Origin: CAIVAT01 sp037128705
GTDB taxonomy: Bacteria; Bacteroidota; Bacteroidia; Bacteroidales; FEN-979
Reading direction: 5' to 3'
Length of the DNA stretch: 9,141 bases
NCBI GenBank assembly: GCA_037128705.1
Contig: JBAXVX010000066.1
Coordinates: 1-9,141 of the forward strand
Shown piece by piece: positions 4,739-9,141 of this stretch. The first letter of the stretch is position 1. Each line of letters starts with the position of its first letter. The position numbers and the translations under genes are program-made. The notes under the pieces were generated by a model. It saw only the letters and a list, made by a program, of their open reading frames with translations. It did no database searches and had not been told where the DNA came from.

Positions 4739-6136
4739 ATGGAACATACGCGAAGGAACAAGATCTCCGGATTACTCAAATCGAAGGAATATGGCAGTGA
4801 AGTACTGGTAAAGGGCTGGGTGAGGACCAAGAGAGGGAATAAGAACATCAATTTTATTGCGCTCAACGATGGCTCGGTGGTTCATTCCATCCAGGTTGTG
4901 GCCGAGGTGGCCAGCTTTCCTGAAGAGGTATTGAAACTTGTCACCACGGGCAGTTGCATCGCCGTGAAGGGAACCCTGGTCGAATCGCAGGGGCAGGGCC
5001 AAAGCGTTGAAATTCAGGCCAGGCATATCGAAGTTTACGGAACGGCCGACCCTGAAACCTATCCGTTGCAGAAGAAGGGCCACAGCCTCGAATTCCTGCG
5101 CGAGATCGCCCATCTGCGGCCGCGTACCAACACCTTTGGCGCCGTGCTCCGCATCCGCCATGCCATGGCCTATGCCATCCACAAATATTTCAACGACCAG
5201 GGATTTTACTACCTGCATGCCCCCATCGTCACCGGGTCGGACGCCGAGGGAGCCGGGGCGATGTTTCGCGTAACAACCCTTGATGACCGCAATCCGCCGC
5301 TGCTCCCCGATGGTCATGTGGATTACAGCCAGGATTTCTTCGGAAAAGAGACCAAACTGACCGTGAGCGGACAGCTTGAGGCCGAACTGGGCGCCATGGC
5401 CCTGTCGCTGGTGTATACCTTCGGGCCGACCTTCCGCGCCGAAAATTCAAATACCCCGCGCCACCTGGCTGAATTCTGGATGATCGAACCCGAGATGGCC
5501 TTTTATGATATCCATGATGACATGGACCTGGCCGAGGATTTTCTGAAATACCTCATGCAGTATGCCCTGGATCACTGCTATGACGACCTCGAATTTCTCA
5601 ATAAAATGTATGACAACCAGCTCATCGACCGGCTGAAGGAGGTGATCAGCGACAAGTTTGAACGGCTTACTTACACCGAAGCAGTGGAGATCCTGAAGGC
5701 CTCGGGGCAGAGCTGGGAATTCCCGGTTGACTGGGGAACCGACCTCCAGGCCGAGCATGAACGCTACCTCGTGGAGAAACATTTTGGAAAACCGGTTATT
5801 TTAACGGGCTATCCCAAGGAGATCAAGGCCTTTTACATGAAGATGAACGAGGATGGCAAGACGGTTCGCGCGATGGATGTCCTTTTCCCGGGGATCGGCG
5901 AGATCATCGGGGGGAGCCAGCGTGAAGAGAACCTCGACGCCCTGATGAGCCGGATCCATGAGATGAACATCCCTGAGAAGGATGTATGGTGGTATCTCGA
6001 TACCCGGAAATTCGGAACGGCCCCTCATGCCGGCTTCGGGCTTGGATTTGAACGCCTGATCCTGTTCGTCACGGGAATGTCGAATATCAGGGATGTGATC
6101 CCCTTCCCGAGGACGCCGAAGAATGCGGAGTTTTAA
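4739..6136 (+). CDS. asnS: Asparaginyl-tRNA synthetase
   Basis: This cytoplasmic class II aminoacyl-tRNA synthetase of 465 residues charges tRNA-Asn with asparagine. The N-terminal OB-fold anticodon-binding domain (about 20-100) starts with VLVKGWVRTKRGNKNINFI. The catalytic domain has motif 1 around 148-164 (HKYFNDQGFYYLHAPIV), motif 2 at 232-252 (FRAENSNTPRHLAEFWMIEP) and motif 3 at 432-442 (GFGLGFERLIL), followed by IRDVIPFPRTP near the end. It is distinguished from AspRS by its overall length, the lack of the bacterial GAD insertion and the Asn-type motif 2. It is full length with the ATG at 4739. It is followed by a palindrome over its stop codon and by array 5. Confidence 0.97.
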   Translation: MEHTRRNKISGLLKSKEYGSEVLVKGWVRTKRGNKNINFIALNDGSVVHSIQVVAEVASFPEEVLKLVTTGSCIAVKGTLVESQGQGQSVEIQARHIEVYGTADPETYPLQKKGHSLEFLREIAHLRPRTNTFGAVLRIRHAMAYAIHKYFNDQGFYYLHAPIVTGSDAEGAGAMFRVTTLDDRNPPLLPDGHVDYSQDFFGKETKLTVSGQLEAELGAMALSLVYTFGPTFRAENSNTPRHLAEFWMIEPEMAFYDIHDDMDLAEDFLKYLMQYALDHCYDDLEFLNKMYDNQLIDRLKEVISDKFERLTYTEAVEILKASGQSWEFPVDWGTDLQAEHERYLVEKHFGKPVILTGYPKEIKAFYMKMNEDGKTVRAMDVLFPGIGEIIGGSQREENLDALMSRIHEMNIPEKDVWWYLDTRKFGTAPHAGFGLGFERLILFVTGMSNIRDVIPFPRTPKNAEF

Positions 6137-6150
6137 GCTTGCTTAAAACT
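6129..6150. terminator. Palindrome over the asnS stop codon, possible hairpin
   Basis: AGTTTTAAGC (6129-6138) and GCTTAAAACT (6141-6150) are perfect reverse complements around TT. In RNA this allows a nine-bp stem with a CTTG loop. The left arm contains the asnS TAA stop. The stem is A/T-rich and no U-run follows; the GTGAC array starts immediately after it. It may be a weak terminator or 3'-end stabiliser; its role is inference. Confidence 0.5.
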
Positions 6151-6177
6151 CGTGACACGTGACGCGTGACGCGTGAC
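6151..6177 (+). repeat. GTGAC heptamer array 5, after asnS
   Basis: Four uninterrupted heptamers have GTGAC cores at 6152, 6159, 6166 and 6173 with linkers AC, GC and GC. The array is co-directional with asnS, and its first core is 15 nt past the stop, just after the palindrome. It is the shortest complete array and lacks an A-rich spacer, though the sequence after it turns A-rich. Confidence 0.93.
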
Positions 6178-6217
6178 AAAATAATGCAAAAAAAAAATTC
6201 TGATCTGAAAAATATCG

Positions 6218-6225
6218 TATTTTAG
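6218..6225 (+). promoter_or_regulatory. Weak candidate -7 element of recJ
   Basis: TATTTTAG matches TAnnTTTG at seven of eight positions and is preceded by ATCG, as is the ssb element. It lies 16 nt before the recJ ATG. An A-rich tract (6187-6197) lies upstream. The evidence is thin, and recJ could also be read through from asnS. Confidence 0.3.
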
Positions 6226-6241
6226 CAATAAGAAAAGTACG

Positions 6242-7987
6242 ATGGACAAGCGTTGGGTGGTAAAACCGCAGGGGGATCCTGAGAAGGTCAGGGAGATTGC
6301 AAAGGAATTGACGATTGACAATTCACTTGCGAACCTGTTGGTTCAACGCGGGGTTCATACCCTGATGGAGGCCAAAACTTTTTTCCGGCCCAGCCTCAGC
6401 GACCTGCATGATCCCTTCCTGATGAAGGACATGTACAAGGCCATCGCCCGCATCACCCATGCCATTGTGAACAAGGAGCGGATCCTCGTGTACGGGGATT
6501 ACGATGTTGACGGAACCTCTGCCGTGGCCCTGGTATATACCTTCTTTCAAAGTTTTCATGAAGAGATCGATTTTTACATCCCCGACCGGTACGACGAGGG
6601 GTATGGCATCTCGTTCAAAGGCATCGACTTTGCGTCGGAAACCAACGTCAGGCTGATCATCGCCCTGGATTGCGGGATCAAAGCCGTGGAAAAGATAGCC
6701 TATGCCACTACGAAAGGCGTAGACTTTATCATCTGTGATCACCATCGCCCGGGAGCTGTAATCCCTTCGGCTGCAGCCATCCTTGATCCGAAGCAACCCG
6801 ATTGTCCCTATCCCTACAAAGAGTTGTCGGGCTGCGGGATCGGATTCAAGCTGATCCAGGCCTATGCCCATATCAACAACATTCCTTTCGAAAACCTGAT
6901 CCAGTATCTCGACCTGGTGGTGATCAGCATTGCTTCCGATATCGTGGACATCACCGGTGAAAACCGCATCCTCGCCCATTTCGGACTGAAGCTGATCAAT
7001 GCCCGACCGCGGCCCGGACTGGAGGCTTTGCTCCGCTATTCGGCCATGATGAAAAATGATGACGGCCTGGGGGGCTGCGTGTTCAGCCGCGAGCTGACCA
7101 TCACCGACCTGGTTTTTATGATCGGGCCGAGGATCAATGCTGCCGGGCGCATAGAAAGCGGAAAAAATTCAGTGCGGCTGCTCATCACCAAAAACCTTGA
7201 TGAAGCCAAGCGGGTAGCCGAACAGATCAATGCCCACAATACGGAGCGGAAGACCCTTGACTCACAGGCCACCCAGCAGGCGATGGAGATGATCGCCGGC
7301 AGTGCGAAGCTCCGGGAGGCCCGATCAACGGTGATCTACCATCCCACCTGGCATAAGGGGGTGATCGGCATTGTGGCCTCGCGCCTCACCGAGACCTATT
7401 ACCGGCCAACCATCGTGCTCACCCTCTCCAACGGACTCGTTACCGGTTCGGCCCGAAGCGTGAAGGATTTCGATGTATATGAAGCAGTGGATGCCTGCAG
7501 CGACCTGCTGGAACATTTCGGCGGTCATAAGTTTGCCGCCGGGCTTTCGCTTAAGCCGGAAAACCTGGATGCTTTCCTCGAACGCTTTGAAGCAACCGTC
7601 AGCGAGCGGCTGGCGGGCATCGAGCTGGTGCCCGAGGTAGAGATCGATGAGAGCCTTCCCCTGAGTGCGATCAACTCACGTTTCTTCAATGTTCTCAAGC
7701 AGTTCGCCCCATTCGGCCCCGGAAACATGGCCCCGCTCTTTATGACCAAAGGGGTGGTGGATGCTGGAGGATCGCGCATCGTCGGGAAAAATCACCTCAA
7801 ACTTTCGGTTGTCCATCCCGAGATCGCCGGCGGTCCCTTTTCAGCCATTGCCTTTCAGCAGGGCGAACAATTCGGCCTCATCGAAAAGCAGATCCCTTTC
7901 AACATCTGTTATCATGTGGAGGAAAACGAATGGAATGGAGCTGTGAACATCCAGCTCAACATCAAGGATATCAAATTCTCCGATTAG
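6242..7987 (+). CDS. recJ: Single-stranded-DNA-specific exonuclease RecJ
   Basis: RecJ degrades single-stranded DNA 5' to 3' in recombination, mismatch and base-excision repair. The 581 residues match the usual length. The DHH phosphoesterase domain has YGDYDVDG (84-91), LDCGI (142-146), the DHH triad itself at 166-168 in CDHHRPG, GCGIGFK (197-203) and ASDIVDI (231-237). GPRINAAGRI follows at 295-304. The DHHA1 domain carries GGHKFAAGL (427-435), and a C-terminal OB domain occupies about 465-580 (FAPFGPGNMAPLF at 488-500). All metal-binding Asp and His residues I can place are present, so it should be active. The ATG at 6242 is a plausible start. It may act with the SSB encoded at 208-636, whose acidic tip recruits RecJ in other bacteria. 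It converges with pfkA. Confidence 0.97.
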   Translation: MDKRWVVKPQGDPEKVREIAKELTIDNSLANLLVQRGVHTLMEAKTFFRPSLSDLHDPFLMKDMYKAIARITHAIVNKERILVYGDYDVDGTSAVALVYTFFQSFHEEIDFYIPDRYDEGYGISFKGIDFASETNVRLIIALDCGIKAVEKIAYATTKGVDFIICDHHRPGAVIPSAAAILDPKQPDCPYPYKELSGCGIGFKLIQAYAHINNIPFENLIQYLDLVVISIASDIVDITGENRILAHFGLKLINARPRPGLEALLRYSAMMKNDDGLGGCVFSRELTITDLVFMIGPRINAAGRIESGKNSVRLLITKNLDEAKRVAEQINAHNTERKTLDSQATQQAMEMIAGSAKLREARSTVIYHPTWHKGVIGIVASRLTETYYRPTIVLTLSNGLVTGSARSVKDFDVYEAVDACSDLLEHFGGHKFAAGLSLKPENLDAFLERFEATVSERLAGIELVPEVEIDESLPLSAINSRFFNVLKQFAPFGPGNMAPLFMTKGVVDAGGSRIVGKNHLKLSVVHPEIAGGPFSAIAFQQGEQFGLIEKQIPFNICYHVEENEWNGAVNIQLNIKDIKFSD

Positions 7988-7998
7988 CCCTTCTCAGG

Positions 7999-8088
7999 GC
8001 CGGATGAGGGCCGGAAATTCCTGAGATCAGCAGTTTTCCCTGCCGGATGAGGTACGGCGGGTTTTCAGGTCAGCAGTTTTCCCTGCCG
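7999..8088. repeat. Imperfect 43-nt tandem duplication covering the pfkA 3' end
   Basis: Two matching blocks recur at the same offset of 43 nt: GCCGGATGAGG at 7999-8009 and 8042-8052, and a 19-bp block (TCAGCAGTTTTCCCTGCCG) at 8027-8045 and 8070-8088. The stretch between them has diverged. The second 19-bp copy holds the pfkA stop and last codons. The pattern suggests an old tandem duplication of the gene end. Confidence 0.7.
8039..8065 (+). terminator. Probable Rho-independent terminator of recJ
   Basis: CCTGCCG (8039-8045) pairs with CGGCGGG (8055-8061) in a seven-bp stem with one G-U pair and a nine-nt loop. TTTT follows on the plus strand. It lies 52 nt past the recJ stop. On the opposite strand the stem is followed by GGGAAAA, so it does not look like a terminator for pfkA. 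The short U-run keeps confidence moderate. Confidence 0.5.
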
Positions 8089-9092
8089 AAGCAAACATCC
8101 ATCTTGCGTGCTTTTTCAATCAGCGAATGATCTTCGGGAACGAGTCTTAACTTTCCGCCGACTTCAGCCAGGGGAACCGAGGTAACCTTGTCGCCTCTCA
8201 GGGAGACCATCTCCCCAAACTGTTTACGGGCGATGAGTTCGACTGCGAAAGCCCCATAGCGGGTTGCCAGCACACGGTCCATGGGCGAAGGACTTCCCCC
8301 GCGCTGGATGTAGCCGAGGATGGTTTCCCGGGTTTCGAGTCCGGTGAGTTCCTTGATGCTGTTGGCTACGTACCGGCCGGCCCCTTCCCCTTTGGGTGTG
8401 GGGATGCCTTCGGCCACCACGACGATGGAGTAGGGCTTTTTATTGATGGCCCTTTTTTTCAGGCATTTGGCCACATGGTTGATGTCGAATTTTATTTCCG
8501 GCAACAGGATCACGTCGCCCCCGCTGGCCATCCCCGAATAGAGGGCAAGCCACCCGGCATGGTGTCCCATCACCTCGATGACCATGATGCGCTTGTGGCT
8601 GTTGGCCGTGGTATGAAGCCGGTCGATGGCCTCCGTGGCGATCCACAGCGCCGAATCAAATCCAAAGGTGACATCCGTTCCATAAACGTCATTGTCGATG
8701 GTTTTCGGGATCCCGATCACATTGAGGCCGACTTCGGAGAGCAGGGCAGCTGTTCGCTGGGTGCCGTTCCCGCCGATGCAAACCAGGGCATCCAGCCCCA
8801 GCTCATGATAATGCTTTTTGATCAGCTTTGGCTTATCAATGGCGTTGAAGGCGTTGTTTTTCTTGAATGGATTTTCACGGGATGTTCCAAGGATGGTTCC
8901 GCCCAGCGTGAGGATCCCTGAGAGTACGTTTTCATCCAGCTTCACATATTCTTCATTGATGAGGCCCAGGAAACCCGAAGAGATCCCGATCACCTCCATC
9001 CCATACTCCAGAATGGCTGTTTTGCCGACCCCCCTGATGGCTGCATTGATGCCGGGGCAGTCGCCGCCGGCCGTCAGAATCCCTATGCGCAT
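8070..9092 (-). CDS. pfkA: 6-phosphofructokinase
   Basis: This cytoplasmic glycolytic enzyme of 340 residues phosphorylates fructose 6-phosphate to the 1,6-bisphosphate. The N-terminal phosphate-donor site has GILTAGGDCPGINAAIRG (4-21). GGNGT is at 107-111 and PKTIDND at 129-135, with Asp133 as the likely catalytic base. EVMGHHAGW (173-181) and GYIQRGGSPSPMDRVLATR (260-278) form the sugar-phosphate and subunit-interface motifs. In E. coli numbering it has Gly at 104 and Lys at 124. Gly104 favours ATP over pyrophosphate, and the Gly/Lys pair is that of the mixed 'group III' PFKs. Asn109 replaces the Mg-binding Asp103. AAAGGAG (9098-9104) lies five nt before the ATG, an unusually clear ribosome site for this phylum, and fixes the start. 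Confidence 0.94.
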   Translation of the reverse strand: MRIGILTAGGDCPGINAAIRGVGKTAILEYGMEVIGISSGFLGLINEEYVKLDENVLSGILTLGGTILGTSRENPFKKNNAFNAIDKPKLIKKHYHELGLDALVCIGGNGTQRTAALLSEVGLNVIGIPKTIDNDVYGTDVTFGFDSALWIATEAIDRLHTTANSHKRIMVIEVMGHHAGWLALYSGMASGGDVILLPEIKFDINHVAKCLKKRAINKKPYSIVVVAEGIPTPKGEGAGRYVANSIKELTGLETRETILGYIQRGGSPSPMDRVLATRYGAFAVELIARKQFGEMVSLRGDKVTSVPLAEVGGKLRLVPEDHSLIEKARKMDVCFGRENC

Positions 9093-9097
9093 AATGA

Positions 9098-9104
9098 CTC
9101 CTTT
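9098..9104 (-). promoter_or_regulatory. Shine-Dalgarno sequence of pfkA
   Basis: The minus strand reads AAAGGAG five nt before the pfkA ATG at 9092. Bacteroidota genes mostly lack such sites, and I see none at comparable spacing before ssb, asnS or recJ. It supports the chosen start. Confidence 0.65.
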
Positions 9105-9121
9105 TTAAGTGAATCTTTTTT

Positions 9122-9141
9122 GTCACGCGTCACGTGTCACG
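9122..9141 (-). repeat. GTGAC heptamer array 6, upstream of pfkA, cut by the window edge
   Basis: Three GTGAC cores on the minus strand (plus-strand GTCAC at 9122, 9129 and 9136) have linkers AC and GC. The array continues beyond the window. Its orientation predicts that the next gene to the right is on the minus strand and ends close by. Confidence 0.9.

Noticed and set aside
6151..6177. ACGCGT and CACGTG palindromes in the arrays as specific protein-binding or restriction sites
   Set aside because: These palindromes arise automatically where GTGAC heptamers with GC or AC linkers join, so they need no separate explanation.

Overview
The window looks like a chromosomal piece of a Bacteroidota bacterium, probably an environmental Bacteroidales-like lineage. 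The main indications are a single-stranded DNA-binding protein followed by the gliding lipoprotein gene gldD, a fused DAHP synthase-chorismate mutase of the Bacteroidota type, and leader regions carrying the Bacteroidota -7 element TAnnTTTG. There are nine protein-coding genes, no tRNA or rRNA, and no recognisable transposase or phage gene.

Layout. Plus strand: ssb (208-636), gldD (about 769-1362) and a CorA-type metal transporter (1374-2285). Minus strand: a 23S-intervening-sequence-type four-helix-bundle protein (2388-2759), aroA-aroQ fusion (2970-4076) and a four-helix membrane protein of unknown function (4097-4585). Plus strand: asnS (4739-6136) and recJ (6242-7987). Minus strand, converging on recJ: a phosphofructokinase (8070-9092). 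Most are housekeeping genes: DNA replication and repair (ssb, recJ), translation (asnS), aromatic amino acid synthesis, glycolysis, ion transport and the gliding/secretion machinery.

The unusual part is the intergenic DNA. Six gene borders carry arrays of a 7-bp repeat, GTGACNN (NN mostly GC, AC, AG or GG). I count 56 GTGAC cores, broken into blocks by short A-rich spacers that create higher-order units of about 26-34 bp. In all four arrays where the gene before them is visible, the array reads in that gene's direction and starts within 15 nt of its stop codon. In aroA the array has run into the gene and supplies its last six codons and stop. A related octamer, GGTAACAR, abuts one array and reappears inverted inside the gldD signal-peptide codons, so a strong mRNA hairpin could span the gldD start. 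The S23-type gene is bracketed by two arrays in inverted orientation. The conserved neighbour gldE is missing from its expected place between ssb and gldD, where only repeat DNA lies.

The repeat family, with its strand bias and its intrusion into both ends of genes, is the best candidate here for something undescribed. Its function is unknown: the sequence fits an expanding intergenic repeat, an mRNA 3'-end element, or both.
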